From Gemmatimonadaceae bacterium (GTDB lineage: Bacteria > Gemmatimonadota > Gemmatimonadetes > Gemmatimonadales > Gemmatimonadaceae): 64,000 nt of DNA. Position numbers and translations under genes: made by a program. Below the pieces are notes generated by a model, which was given only the letters and a program-made list of their open reading frames with translations, was not told the DNA's origin and made no database searches. The stretch covers positions 124,001-188,000 of the forward strand of contig JAUQWM010000063.1 of the NCBI GenBank assembly GCA_030835125.1. The letters are read 5' to 3'. Shown piece by piece: positions 1-8,352 of the stretch; position 1 is the stretch's first letter; each line of letters starts with the position of its first letter.

Positions 1-828
1 GACGTATACGGCATCCCGCTCGTCGCCGGCCGTGCCTTCACCGCCGCCGACGCCGATTCGAGCGGAACCGCCATCATCGTGAACCAGTCGTTCGTTGGGG
101 CACACTTCCCCGATGGCAACGCCCTCGGCCGCCGGCTACGCCATGTGGCGCCGCGCGAGGCGTGGGAGGATCCGGGGGACGTGCACCTGCAGCGCTGGTT
201 CGAGGTGGTCGGCGTCATCCCGGACTTCCCGAGCGCGATGATTCCGGAGCAGGTCGAGGCGAAGGCGTACCAGGCGGCGTTCCCCGGAACCATGTACCCG
301 GCGACACTTTCCGTTCGCCTGCGCGGGGCGAACCAGGGCGTCATCACCGCGCGGCTGCGTCAGGTTGCCGCCGCGCTCGACCCTGCCCTCCAGGTGCGCA
401 ACGTCCGCAGGCTCGACGCCCTGTACGAAGACGACCAGTCCGCCATCCGCCTCACGGGACTCGGCATCGCCATCGCGACGTTGAGCGTCCTGCTCCTCTC
501 GGCGGGCGGCATCTACGCGATGATGTCGCTCGCGGTGACCCGCCGCCGCCGCGAGATCGGGATCCGCGCCGCGCTCGGCGCCAACCCACGCCACATCCTG
601 GCAAGCGTCTTCGCGCGCGCGATCGCTCAACTCGGCGTGGGCATCGGCGTGGGGCTCACGATCATCCTCCTGGTGGACGCGTACGCGCTCCGCGGTGCGC
701 TCCGGCACAACGCCCTCCTGGTGACCGCCGTCTCAGCGATCATCCTGGCCGTGGGCGTCCTCGCCTCGCTCGGCCCTGCCCGGCGGGGACTGCGCATCCA
801 GCCGGCGGAGGTGCTGAAGCAGGAGTAG
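1..828 (+). CDS. ADOP/MacB-like ABC transporter permease, C-terminal part (5' end outside window)
   Basis: The reading frame is open from base 1, so this is the last 275 codons of a longer gene. The visible part has a MacB-type periplasmic segment, then a hydrophobic helix (about residues 155-175), the FtsX-family signature RRRREIGIRAALGA and two more hydrophobic helices, ending in the usual IQPAEVLK tail. Acidobacterial duplicated orphan permeases of about 800-900 residues end this way. The family moves substrates across the inner membrane with a separate ATPase; substrate unknown. The stop codon lies only 7 bp from that of the convergent paralogue at 836-3586, so the two transcripts run into each other. 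Family call is firm, substrate is not known. Confidence 0.9.
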   Translation, partial: DVYGIPLVAGRAFTAADADSSGTAIIVNQSFVGAHFPDGNALGRRLRHVAPREAWEDPGDVHLQRWFEVVGVIPDFPSAMIPEQVEAKAYQAAFPGTMYPATLSVRLRGANQGVITARLRQVAAALDPALQVRNVRRLDALYEDDQSAIRLTGLGIAIATLSVLLLSAGGIYAMMSLAVTRRRREIGIRAALGANPRHILASVFARAIAQLGVGIGVGLTIILLVDAYALRGALRHNALLVTAVSAIILAVGVLASLGPARRGLRIQPAEVLKQE

Positions 829-835
829 ACGCGTT

Positions 836-3586
836 CTACCCTTCCTTCAGCGCCTCGGTGGGCTGAATCCGGAGCGTGCGTCGGGTTGGTCCTATGGACG
901 CGAGCAGCCCGACGAGCAGCATGAGGACCGACACAACAACCGCGGTGACCATCTTCGCGGCCGTGAGCGGTCCCTCGAGCCGGAGGATCAGCGGAGCCAG
1001 CACGATGCCGACCCCCACGCCGATCGCGAGCTGGCCCAGCGCCCGCGCAAAGATGCCGCGCACCACGCGCGACCGGTCCGCGCCGAGTGCCATCCGGATG
1101 CCGATCTCCCGCCGCCGGCGTTCGACCGTGAACGACATCAGTGAGTAGATCCCGGCCGCCGATAACAGCAGGACACTCGCTGTGACGATCCCGATGCCGA
1201 GCGCCGTCATCCGCATCGCCTGGTGCTCCTCACGCAGCGCCACGTCGAACGGACGGATGTCATGGACGCGCAGACTGGGGTCAACCGTCGCGACGATCTC
1301 GCGCAGCCGATCGCCAAACGCCGATGGGGATGCGCCCCGCAGCCGGATCGCCATCATCTCGGTCAGTTCACCCTCGGCGAGCGGATGGTAGATCATTGAT
1401 CGCGGCCGGTCGGGATCCATCGGCTCCGACGGGTAGTCGTTCACGACGCCAACGATCTCGTACCACATCGTCGGCACCGCGCTTTGCCCTTCGCCCATGC
1501 GGTCCGGGTAGCGCAGCCGCCGTCCGAGCGCGTTGGCGCCGCCCAGTACGTCGCGAACGAAACTCCGGTTGACCATCACGGCCGTCGATGTCGCCACCGC
1601 ATCGCCGGCCCGGTACTCGGAGAATCCATCCCCATCGGCATCACGCCACTCGCCGCCAACGGCGACGCCGGCGTCGCCCGCGTTGAACATCCGGCCCGCA
1701 ACGATCGGCACATTGAGCGCATCGAAGAGCCCGACGTCCACCCGTTCCGTCCCAACGACCACAGGCGCCACCTCTTCGACTTCGACGTTCGCGCGCGGTG
1801 CAACGCCGGGAATGCCCGCCAGGTGGACCAGGCTGGCGATTTCCGGCTCCGATTCGAGGCGTCGCACGAGGTCCGCTTGCCTGGCCCGGTACCGCGCGGT
1901 GAACTCGCGATCATAGGTGGCGGCGCCCGCGCTCGCTGGCGCGTCACGATCCATCCTCAACCGGAACAGGAGGAAGTCGTTCGTCAGGTATCCGGGCTTC
2001 GCTGTTCCGTACCCGATGAAGACGCGCGCCGTGTGGACCGCGACGGGAAGCACGGCGACCGCAAATGCCGCCTGCGCCACGATGAGTGCCGTCCAGGTCC
2101 TGCCGAGCTGCATCCGGGTGGCGCCTGACGAGAGTCGCTGCAGGCTGGCGTTGACATAGGTGCCCGTGGCCTTGAGTGCAGGCACAACACCGACAATGAC
2201 CGCGGCCAGCGCCCCGAGGACGACCGCGTACACCACGGCTCCAGCAGAAAGGTGAATCGACATCCAGAACGCCAGTGGCGCGTCGAGACTGACGAGGATC
2301 GCGTTGATCCGGTCGAGCGCAATTTGTGTAATGGCGAGGCCGACTGCCGACGCAATGCCCGACAGGACCAGCCCCTCGGCGAAGAGGTGGCCGACGATCC
2401 TCGGCCGGCTGGCGCCGAGCGCGCTGCGGACCGCGATCTCGCTCTGTCGCGCCGCCGTGCGCGCGTAGACCAGGGTCGCCACGTTCGTACAGACGACTCC
2501 GACGAGCAGGACGATCAGGAGCTGCATGAGGCTGATCCCCCAGATCTCGTCGCTCCCATTGAACGCATCCTGGTACGGCATCACTACGGGGCGCAGCTCG
2601 GCGTGCGTGCGCGGCAAGTCCAGGGCCAGTCGCTGACCATAGACATCGAGTTCCGTCTGCGCACGCGCGAGGGTAGCGCCCGCTGCCAGCCGGCCGAAGA
2701 CCTGGATCGCCGGTCCCTTGCGACGCTCGTAATCGGACGCGTCGAGTCGCAGGGGTGTCCAGTACTGGTGAGCGAGCGGGAAGCCGAAGCCCTGCGGCAT
2801 GACGCCGACCACCGAGTGCGTCACGCCGCCGAGTCGCACGTCCCGGCCGACAATGGAAGAATCCGACCCGAAGCGCGCCCTCCAGGCGTCGAATCCAATG
2901 ACGACGGTGTGCGGCGCGCCGGCGATTTCATCGGATGGGAGCAGGTGCCTGCCGAGCATCGCCGGCACGCGCGCCACGCGGAATCCCGACGCCGTCATCT
3001 CGGCGACGCTCACCGGCTCGGCCCGCCCGTCGCCGGTGATGAGGTTTCGCTGGATCGTCCGCCGGGCACCGAGGTCGGTGACGGACTTCAGTTCGCTGCG
3101 CCATGCCTCGAAGTCGTGGATGATGCGTGGGTCCTCCTCGCGCCATCTCGCGTCGACGTATTCGATCGAGACGATGCGGTCGCCTTCGTCGAGCGGGAGT
3201 CCCGCATAGAGCATGCTCGCGAGGGCGAAGAAGGTCGTGCTTACCGCGATGACGACCGCCATCCCGAGCCCACCGACGATGGTGAGCCCTGGGTACTTGA
3301 CCAGCATTCTCGCACCGAGCTTGAGGTCGAGCCACGAGAAGCGCAGTCCATCGAGCGGGCCGAGTCCCCGAGCCCTGCGCCCGTCCTGCCGGCGGTGGTC
3401 GGTCTTGCCGAATTCGACCCGGGCGACGCGTGCCGCCTCGTCAGGCGCCAGGCCTTTGCGCATGAGGTCAGCCGTACGCAGGTCGACGTGGAGGCGGAAC
3501 TCCTCCTCCATCTCGGCGTCGATGCGTTTTGGGCTCGCGACGCCCTTCCAGAGAGAGCGAGCGCGCGCGATGAGACCGGAGAGCAT
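836..3586 (-). CDS. ADOP family (MacB-like) ABC permease, full length
   Basis: 916 residues. It begins with the short helical domain typical of ADOP proteins (a DAEMEEEFRLHVD-like stretch near residues 20-35), followed by two MacB periplasmic-core plus FtsX permease halves. The membrane segments cluster near residues 90-110, 360-460 and 780-900, and the second FtsX signature reads RRRREIGIRMALGA. I chose the ATG at 3586 because it overlaps the PadR stop as TGATG, which implies translational coupling; an in-frame ATG at 3646 would add 20 residues lying inside padR. The gene forms a two-gene operon with padR, a standard arrangement for this family. No ATPase gene is next to it, hence 'orphan'. 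Substrate unknown. Confidence 0.92.
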   Translation of the reverse strand: MLSGLIARARSLWKGVASPKRIDAEMEEEFRLHVDLRTADLMRKGLAPDEAARVARVEFGKTDHRRQDGRRARGLGPLDGLRFSWLDLKLGARMLVKYPGLTIVGGLGMAVVIAVSTTFFALASMLYAGLPLDEGDRIVSIEYVDARWREEDPRIIHDFEAWRSELKSVTDLGARRTIQRNLITGDGRAEPVSVAEMTASGFRVARVPAMLGRHLLPSDEIAGAPHTVVIGFDAWRARFGSDSSIVGRDVRLGGVTHSVVGVMPQGFGFPLAHQYWTPLRLDASDYERRKGPAIQVFGRLAAGATLARAQTELDVYGQRLALDLPRTHAELRPVVMPYQDAFNGSDEIWGISLMQLLIVLLVGVVCTNVATLVYARTAARQSEIAVRSALGASRPRIVGHLFAEGLVLSGIASAVGLAITQIALDRINAILVSLDAPLAFWMSIHLSAGAVVYAVVLGALAAVIVGVVPALKATGTYVNASLQRLSSGATRMQLGRTWTALIVAQAAFAVAVLPVAVHTARVFIGYGTAKPGYLTNDFLLFRLRMDRDAPASAGAATYDREFTARYRARQADLVRRLESEPEIASLVHLAGIPGVAPRANVEVEEVAPVVVGTERVDVGLFDALNVPIVAGRMFNAGDAGVAVGGEWRDADGDGFSEYRAGDAVATSTAVMVNRSFVRDVLGGANALGRRLRYPDRMGEGQSAVPTMWYEIVGVVNDYPSEPMDPDRPRSMIYHPLAEGELTEMMAIRLRGASPSAFGDRLREIVATVDPSLRVHDIRPFDVALREEHQAMRMTALGIGIVTASVLLLSAAGIYSLMSFTVERRRREIGIRMALGADRSRVVRGIFARALGQLAIGVGVGIVLAPLILRLEGPLTAAKMVTAVVVSVLMLLVGLLASIGPTRRTLRIQPTEALKEG

Positions 3587-3927
3587 CAGATCGACTGCGG
3601 TGTCGCGGCCAGGGAGCGGGCGATCGCCTGGACGAGTCGGTTCCAACTGGCCGTTTCCTCGCCCAGCCGTTTCCGGCCGGCGACGGTGAGGCGGTAGAAC
3701 TTGGCCTTCCTATTGTTGTCCGAGGTTCCCCACTCGCTGTCGATCAGGCCCTGGTGTTCGAGGCGGTAGAGCGCCGGGTAGAGTGCGCCCTGCTGGATCT
3801 GGAGGGCGCCGCCGGAGATCTGTTCGATGCGGAGCAGCACGCCGTAGCCGTGTAGCTTGCCGAGCGAGACGGCCTTGAGGATGAGGACGTCGAGGGTGCC
3901 GGGGAGGAGTTCTGCGGAGTCTGGCAA
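3586..3927 (-). CDS. PadR-family transcriptional regulator
   Basis: 113 residues: a single PadR winged-helix domain. Visible family hallmarks are LDVLILKAVSLGKLHGYGV at the N terminus, the GALYPALYRLEHQGLI recognition-helix region and the SDNNRKAKFYRLT wing. PadR proteins are dimeric repressors, often of neighbouring transporter genes. The start appears to be TTG at 3927, because the Shine-Dalgarno-like AGGAG lies 7 nt upstream on the coding strand. That ribosome site is inside a perfect palindrome (3930-3956), so binding there would block both transcription and ribosome access. Its closest paralogue in the window is the regulator at 18263-18604. Confidence 0.95.
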   Translation of the reverse strand: MPDSAELLPGTLDVLILKAVSLGKLHGYGVLLRIEQISGGALQIQQGALYPALYRLEHQGLIDSEWGTSDNNRKAKFYRLTVAGRKRLGEETASWNRLVQAIARSLAATPQSI

Positions 3928-3929
3928 TG

Positions 3930-3956
3930 GCTTCTCCTATGTTCCTTAGGAGAAGC
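3930..3956 (-). promoter_or_regulatory. Probable PadR operator (perfect inverted repeat)
   Basis: Ten-base arms, GCTTCTCCTA at 3930-3939 and TAGGAGAAGC at 3947-3956, are exact reverse complements around a 7-base spacer. The element sits between the padR start and its likely -10 box and contains the padR ribosome-binding site. PadR regulators commonly bind dyads at their own promoters. Assigning this one to the adjacent PadR is inference. Confidence 0.6.
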
Positions 3957-3982
3957 ATGCAGGGGTCATCCTTAGCTGTCAA
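3954..3982 (-). promoter_or_regulatory. Candidate sigma-70-type promoter for the padR-ADOP operon
   Basis: On the minus strand TTGACA (3977-3982) is followed after 17 bp by CATGCT (3954-3959), a perfect -35 with a weak -10. The -10 touches the upstream edge of the palindrome at 3930-3956, as expected for a repressed promoter. Confidence 0.5.
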
Positions 3983-4052
3983 GGAGAGCAGTAGCCACGC
4001 GATATGGGAAGCCGTCCCGCAATTGAGGATCGGAGCTTCAATCGTGTTGGTG

Positions 4053-5657
4053 CTAGAGAACTTGTCGGGGAACGTCGAACCTGTCCCGATTCCATTCGGC
4101 AGCATAAACGGCCCTCACCATCTCTCCTCGTACCTGGCAGAAGGTGCAGTCCCGACGCGGCGGTTCTCGCCAAACCACGTTCGAAGCTTGGCGTGCCAGA
4201 TCGGCCAACAGGTCAATCTGCAGCACGTTGTCGAGGTTGGCCGGGGGCTTCGCCGCCCAAGCACTATGCGCCTTAGTGAGTTCTGCGGCAGCGATCACGC
4301 CAGCCAGAATTGAGGCAAACCCGACTGATGCTGCCGGTGGTAGCGACGGGTTTGCGAAACGCACTCGCAAATCGCCAAGCACGCCGCAAAGGGCTTCGCC
4401 GATCGATGCGCGGCGTTGAAGATCCGCCGCTATGCTCGGCACTCGCTGTCCTAGGGTCAGCGCTAAGCTGGGGGTAAGCGAATGCTGCCCGTTCCATCGA
4501 CCAGTGTCCACCACTTCTGGAGCCAGCCCCAGTAACTGAGCAGCCTCTGCGACTCCGAGCATGCGTTGTTCCGTTCCCGGCGCTCGGTCAGGATGCCGGC
4601 AGATTAGGCAAGACCGGCCGTCCACACCGTTGTGACGCGAGACGACCAGGGAAGAGTCGTGGGTCGCTGCCTGATAGAGGACCTGCGGTAGTGCCTCCTG
4701 CATTATATGTCGAGAGTTGTTGTTGTCGACCGTCGAGACTAACACACGGGTAGGTGCGGACGTTGCACTCCAGCGGCGCAGTCGCGGTGTGATTGTCACT
4801 GCCGTTCCGACAAAGCTCCGCGCAATTAGCTCAACCTTCAACTCGTTGATGTCACGAGGCCGCGCTAGAAGACAACGATTCAGGCTCGTAGTGTCGATAC
4901 GATCGTCGTCCCACCAGGTTAGCGTGCCGGACACTCTAGGACAGTGCGCCAGCGCCCATGCGACTCCGTTGGCAACAGCGCCGCCTCCAACTACATCGAT
5001 CCCCTCAAATGGCGCGATCGCAACCGGCTCAGGGTATGTACGCGCGTTGGCAGGTTCCAAGGCGAGCGAGAGGTCCCAGAGGTCGAGAGTCACATCGGAT
5101 GGATCGCTTCCGAGGAGGGGAACAGGCGCGTCGGCAGCGGTTCTAATCAAGGCACGAAATACTCCAGCCGCGGCCAGGCAGGCGGCGCCCAACGCACCGA
5201 ACGGCCACGCGGAGACGGACACGGGCCGTGGCCCTGTCATTGAGAGCATACCCTGCCATGCAGTCGAACCGACAAACAGGTCGCCTTGTTGGGCGCGCTC
5301 GAACCCTTGGCCTATCACACAAACGACATCAGCATCCTTTGGGTCGTCAATCATCCACGATACGACTTGGCGGCAAGTAGCGGACTCCCACGTTAGTGAC
5401 GAGCACAGACGGTTGAGCCGCGCCTTCACATCACGTGACGGATCGGAGTCGACGCCAATGATCGTCTCGGCGACTGTGCGAGCGACGAGCTGCACCAATG
5501 TCTTGAGCAGGGTCCAGCCATTAGCCTGCCCAGCAACCGACGCACTGATGCGCACGACCACACGTGCACGAAAGAGGCGCGCCCGTGGCTTCTCGTCGGC
5601 CACAAGCGCCTGAATCGCCTCGAGCCTCGACGTCCGGTCATCCCGATCCGCGTTCAC
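4053..5657 (-). CDS. E1-like ubiquitin-activating enzyme (ThiF/MoeB fold), last gene of a Ubl operon
   Basis: 534 residues from a GTG at 5657 that overlaps the JAB stop as GTGA; a GTG at 5681 is the alternative. The adenylation domain starts near residue 220 with a Rossmann glycine motif (DVVGGGAVANGVAWAL), then WDDDRIDTTSLNRCLL, which matches the Asp and Asn-Arg signature of E1/ThiF/MoeB enzymes. Two CxxC pairs (CLIC mid-protein, CTFC near the C terminus) probably bind zinc. The first 200 residues contain a second, degenerate Rossmann-like segment (FGALGAACLAAAGVF), as in two-lobed E1 proteins of bacterial Ubl pathways. Predicted role: ATP-dependent adenylation of the Ubl C terminus and transfer to E2. 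Which cysteine forms the thioester is not clear from sequence. Confidence 0.85.
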   Translation of the reverse strand: MNADRDDRTSRLEAIQALVADEKPRARLFRARVVVRISASVAGQANGWTLLKTLVQLVARTVAETIIGVDSDPSRDVKARLNRLCSSLTWESATCRQVVSWMIDDPKDADVVCVIGQGFERAQQGDLFVGSTAWQGMLSMTGPRPVSVSAWPFGALGAACLAAAGVFRALIRTAADAPVPLLGSDPSDVTLDLWDLSLALEPANARTYPEPVAIAPFEGIDVVGGGAVANGVAWALAHCPRVSGTLTWWDDDRIDTTSLNRCLLARPRDINELKVELIARSFVGTAVTITPRLRRWSATSAPTRVLVSTVDNNNSRHIMQEALPQVLYQAATHDSSLVVSRHNGVDGRSCLICRHPDRAPGTEQRMLGVAEAAQLLGLAPEVVDTGRWNGQHSLTPSLALTLGQRVPSIAADLQRRASIGEALCGVLGDLRVRFANPSLPPAASVGFASILAGVIAAAELTKAHSAWAAKPPANLDNVLQIDLLADLARQASNVVWREPPRRDCTFCQVRGEMVRAVYAAEWNRDRFDVPRQVL

Positions 5658-6196
5658 CGCCCCTCCAGAGCGTCGGCCCACCGGTGTGATCCCATGATCA
5701 CGGCTTCGGACTCGATGATTCGCAGCCGTGCCTCAGTCTCCTTAGCGGTCCACCGCCGCCATCGACCGGCCTGGATTTCGTGAATGCCCCATTCCGTCGC
5801 TGGTGGAGGCGCACCTTGGCAGAAATGTGGCCACACGATCGAGAGAAACCCGTCGTCACATGCAATCGGCTCATCGTCATCGACGTGTGAGTGGTCCACC
5901 CAGGCGCCGGGATGCGAATGCACCTGGGCGAGCGCGATCTGTCCTTGGGCCCCACGAAGCCACTGCCCTAAAGCGGCAATGGTCATCGGTCCGACCGAAA
6001 TCCCCCCGGTGCGATGATACGCACCTTCGCCGACCGGCGAGACGATGCTGAAAACCACGCCCTCGTCGGCGAAGCAGCGTCCGCCCCAGACAACCTCGCT
6101 TTCAACCCGCGCTCGGCCTTCGGCCCGCAGCAGCTGCCAGCTACGCTCCAGCAACGTGCGAGGCAGCCACAACCTCGTGAGAGCGGCGGGAATCAT
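5654..6196 (-). CDS. JAB/MPN (JAMM) metallo-isopeptidase of the Ubl operon
   Basis: 180 residues. The complete JAMM zinc motif is visible: H93-S-H95, seven residues, S103, two residues, D106 (HSHPGAWVDHSHVD), with an upstream glutamate candidate at E34. These residues coordinate zinc and the catalytic water in Rpn11, AMSH and the prokaryotic JAB peptidases of Ubl systems. Predicted role is to trim the Ubl precursor or remove Ubl from targets. Its start overlaps the E2 stop (ATGA) and its end overlaps the E1 start (GTGA), so all three should be made together. The Ubl here already ends in glycine, so deconjugation seems more likely than maturation; that is inference. Confidence 0.88.
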   Translation of the reverse strand: MIPAALTRLWLPRTLLERSWQLLRAEGRARVESEVVWGGRCFADEGVVFSIVSPVGEGAYHRTGGISVGPMTIAALGQWLRGAQGQIALAQVHSHPGAWVDHSHVDDDEPIACDDGFLSIVWPHFCQGAPPPATEWGIHEIQAGRWRRWTAKETEARLRIIESEAVIMGSHRWADALEGR

Positions 6197-6660
6197 GACG
6201 CCGCCCGCATCTGAGTGCGCTGTGGAACGTCACGGCCGTTAAGGATCTCCAGCAGGCTCGCCACGACGCCAGCTAACGGGCGTATCGGATGCACCGGAGC
6301 GAGATCCCGCCATTCCGCGTGATGCTGCACCCCTTCGCGCGTCGCCGGCGTGCAGACCCAGCCCGTCGGACCGTTAGCCGGCGGGCGCTTGAAGAAACTC
6401 TCCGGGCCCGTTGGCCAATCCGCGAAGTCCCCCTCTGCCTTCGACACCACATTGCAGAACACCACGCTCGGTGGTCCCGCGGCGAGGGACTCTCCGTAGT
6501 CGTACCGAAGACAGTACGTATCTCCGGTCCGATGCTGTCGGGCCCAATGGTAAACACGAAGGGTGCCGTCAACATGCTCGAACAGCGACTCGTCGACGGC
6601 ATCAGAGGCAAGACGAGCGACGTCGGCGGCGAGTATCCTTAGATCCAGCGCGCTTGGCAT
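6193..6660 (-). CDS. E2-like ubiquitin-conjugating protein (diverged)
   Basis: 155 residues, no close family recognised by eye, but the layout matches the UBC fold. There is an N-terminal helical region, beta strands ending in GPPSVVFCNVV (about 62-72), a proline-rich loop, then GWVC103, a tryptophan at 117 (HHAEW) and a C-terminal helix PIRPLAGVVASLLEILN. Canonical E2s show G-x-I/V-C followed by a Trp and a helix of the same kind, so C103 is the likely thioester cysteine. The position between Ubl and JAB, before E1, supports the call: it starts 3 nt after the Ubl stop. The classical HPN tripeptide is absent. I infer function mainly from synteny plus the G-W-V-C motif. Confidence 0.7.
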   Translation of the reverse strand: MPSALDLRILAADVARLASDAVDESLFEHVDGTLRVYHWARQHRTGDTYCLRYDYGESLAAGPPSVVFCNVVSKAEGDFADWPTGPESFFKRPPANGPTGWVCTPATREGVQHHAEWRDLAPVHPIRPLAGVVASLLEILNGRDVPQRTQMRAAS

Positions 6661-6663
6661 AGT

Positions 6664-7008
6664 TTAGCCCGCGCGGTGCTCGACACTGAGGCGAAGCCGC
6701 GCCTCACGCGTGTACCCGAGCTGCCCGAGGGTATTCTTCTCGTCTTCGGGCCCGTACGGAGCATGTGTGCGCTCGTCGACAAGAAAGAAGCGCTGATCGG
6801 GTTGCGGATGGATACGGAACTCCCGCATGGCCCAGTCCTTGACGTCGCCGAGCTGCGTGCTCGACGGAAATCTCTTATCGATCGGCTTGTCGGTTCGGTG
6901 ATAGTCGACGCGGACATGGACGAGATGCGCGTCGTCCATATCGGGACGATCGGGATGCTTCGCCTCGTCGTTCGGGGCTTTGGGCGGCGACGTCTGCTGT
7001 GTGGTCAT
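6664..7008 (-). CDS. Ubiquitin-like modifier (beta-grasp protein ending in glycine)
   Basis: 114 residues. A disordered, proline- and charge-rich tail of about 25 residues precedes a beta-grasp-like core: VHVRVDYHRTDKPIDKRF (strand-turn-strand), a helix LGDVKDWAMREF, then strands RFFLVD and a final LRLSVEHRAG. The protein ends exactly on a glycine, as a mature conjugatable Ubl should. Ubiquitin ends RGG; here it is RAG. The gene opens the tight run Ubl-E2-JAB-E1, the order expected for a bacterial ubiquitination-like pathway. Predicted role: the protein tag that E1 activates. Fold assignment is by pattern and context, not by similarity search. No strong ribosome site is visible upstream. Confidence 0.72.
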   Translation of the reverse strand: MTTQQTSPPKAPNDEAKHPDRPDMDDAHLVHVRVDYHRTDKPIDKRFPSSTQLGDVKDWAMREFRIHPQPDQRFFLVDERTHAPYGPEDEKNTLGQLGYTREARLRLSVEHRAG

Positions 7009-7088
7009 GGCGATCGAGTCCGGGTGATGGATGCGAGAGGCTGTGCCTCTCCTTCACCAGAAGAACGCCGAACGCCCCCGTCCCCTCC

Positions 7089-7625
7089 TCAGGGCAGCAG
7101 CCGCAGATCCATGACACGCCACCACATCGCCTGCAACGACACGCGGAACTGGATTGCGAGCGCGTCGACGTCAAGGCGGCGCCCTTGTGCACGCACTGCC
7201 TCTCGAACCATAGCCGCTGGCATCAACAGCGCGGAGGCAAACGCGTTTGCCTCTTGCTCATGTGGTGGGAGCTTCAAGCTGTGCTGAGATGGATCCTCTT
7301 CCATCGTGTCGTCCAAGAACTCGATGATGTCACGTTCATGGTGCCGCAGGCACCAATGACCCACTTCATGCGCTACAGTAAAGCGCTCGCGGGTCGCTCG
7401 TCCGTCGCGTGTATTCACGACGATCAGCTGCTGTTCGGGGATCAGCTGACCTAGCGGCCCGTTGGCCTTCGTGATCCGCAGGACTTGTAGGCCGAGTCGC
7501 TCTGCAATTCCCTCGACATCCACGGGCGGCGTAGTAACTGCGTGAACTCGCAGGACTCGCTCCGCTTCCGCATGCGCGATTGTAAAGCTTGGGCCGGCTG
7601 ACGCCCCTTCGGCTCCGTGGCGCAT
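7089..7625 (-). CDS. ImmA/IrrE-family zinc metallopeptidase
   Basis: 178 residues. The zinc signature FTVAHEVGHWCLRHHE is at about 83-98 (H86, E87, H90), followed by HEQEANAFASALLMP, whose glutamate is the usual third ligand. This is the DUF955/ImmA fold. Known members (ImmA of ICEBs1, IrrE of Deinococcus) cut helix-turn-helix repressors and so switch on mobile-element or stress genes. It starts 6 nt after the stop of the HTH protein at 7632-8336, the standard repressor/peptidase pairing. It lies upstream of the Ubl operon and probably shares its transcript, so it may control induction of the pathway. That regulatory role is inference. Confidence 0.9.
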   Translation of the reverse strand: MRHGAEGASAGPSFTIAHAEAERVLRVHAVTTPPVDVEGIAERLGLQVLRITKANGPLGQLIPEQQLIVVNTRDGRATRERFTVAHEVGHWCLRHHERDIIEFLDDTMEEDPSQHSLKLPPHEQEANAFASALLMPAAMVREAVRAQGRRLDVDALAIQFRVSLQAMWWRVMDLRLLP

Positions 7626-7631
7626 TGCGCG

Positions 7632-8336
7632 TTAACAATCCCGCCGGGGCTGTGTTTCTGCTGGCCCTTCCAGGTCAGCAAACTGCTGAAAAAACGGCCT
7701 ATAAGCCGCGACTAGCTCGGCACGCACGGCATCCGCATCGAACGGCTCGCTCGCCACGTCACCGGCATCTCGAAACATCCCGCCCCCCGTTGACCCTGCG
7801 AGCCGTGGTGACCGCGCCGCGATCTCCACCTGACTCGCCATGCGCAGAAGTCGAACTAGCGCCTTGAGTGAGACCTCAACCATGACGGCAAATCGCTCCA
7901 CGTGCAGGCGCTTGAGACTGAACCACGGCTTACGGCCAGTCTCAAGTGCCGTGAGCTCAAGGTCGCTGACCTCAAGAGCGCGCGCGGCCGTCGATCGGTC
8001 CACGCGCGCCAGTGCACGCCCGGCACCAAGCACAGTGCCACCTGGCAGAAACCACGCGCCGATCATCGGCGTAGCACCCGCACTTTCAACGGCAATCTGT
8101 CGCTGGCGTTCGAACCGAGCGACTTCATCGGAAGTTACGGAGCCAGGCGGTATCACGTCCGCGAGTGCGGCCCAGCCGGTCTCCTCCACGGTCTCAAGCC
8201 AGAGCTCCGCAAACTCCGGATGCGCCGCAAACCAAGACTGAAGAGCGGCCGGATCCATTTGGAGGTCGGGAAGGTCGGCATCGAACTGCTCAAGCGCCTC
8301 GCGCAAGAGGCGACGGCTTTCCTCCGGGTTCGTCAT
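7632..8336 (-). CDS. Helix-turn-helix protein, probable repressor partner of ImmA
   Basis: 234 residues, no full-length family recognised. The middle (about 100-165) resembles an XRE-type helix-turn-helix: LGAGRALARVDRSTAARAL then VSDLELTALETGRKPW, followed by an amphipathic helix. The N terminus is acidic and helical (SRRLLREALEQFDADLPDL); the C terminus looks disordered. It begins 16 nt after the sigma-factor gene and ends 6 nt before immA. Such HTH/ImmA pairs work as a repressor and its protease. Because it follows a sigma factor directly, an alternative role is anti-sigma or co-regulator. DNA binding is inferred from the HTH pattern alone. Confidence 0.6.
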   Translation of the reverse strand: MTNPEESRRLLREALEQFDADLPDLQMDPAALQSWFAAHPEFAELWLETVEETGWAALADVIPPGSVTSDEVARFERQRQIAVESAGATPMIGAWFLPGGTVLGAGRALARVDRSTAARALEVSDLELTALETGRKPWFSLKRLHVERFAVMVEVSLKALVRLLRMASQVEIAARSPRLAGSTGGGMFRDAGDVASEPFDADAVRAELVAAYRPFFQQFADLEGPAETQPRRDC

Positions 8337-8352
8337 TCTAGAAATCCTCTCT

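Noticed and set aside
2252-3697. A 481-codon plus-strand frame opposite the ADOP permease
   Set aside because: It lacks domains and lies opposite a well-supported permease; it is a compositional shadow.
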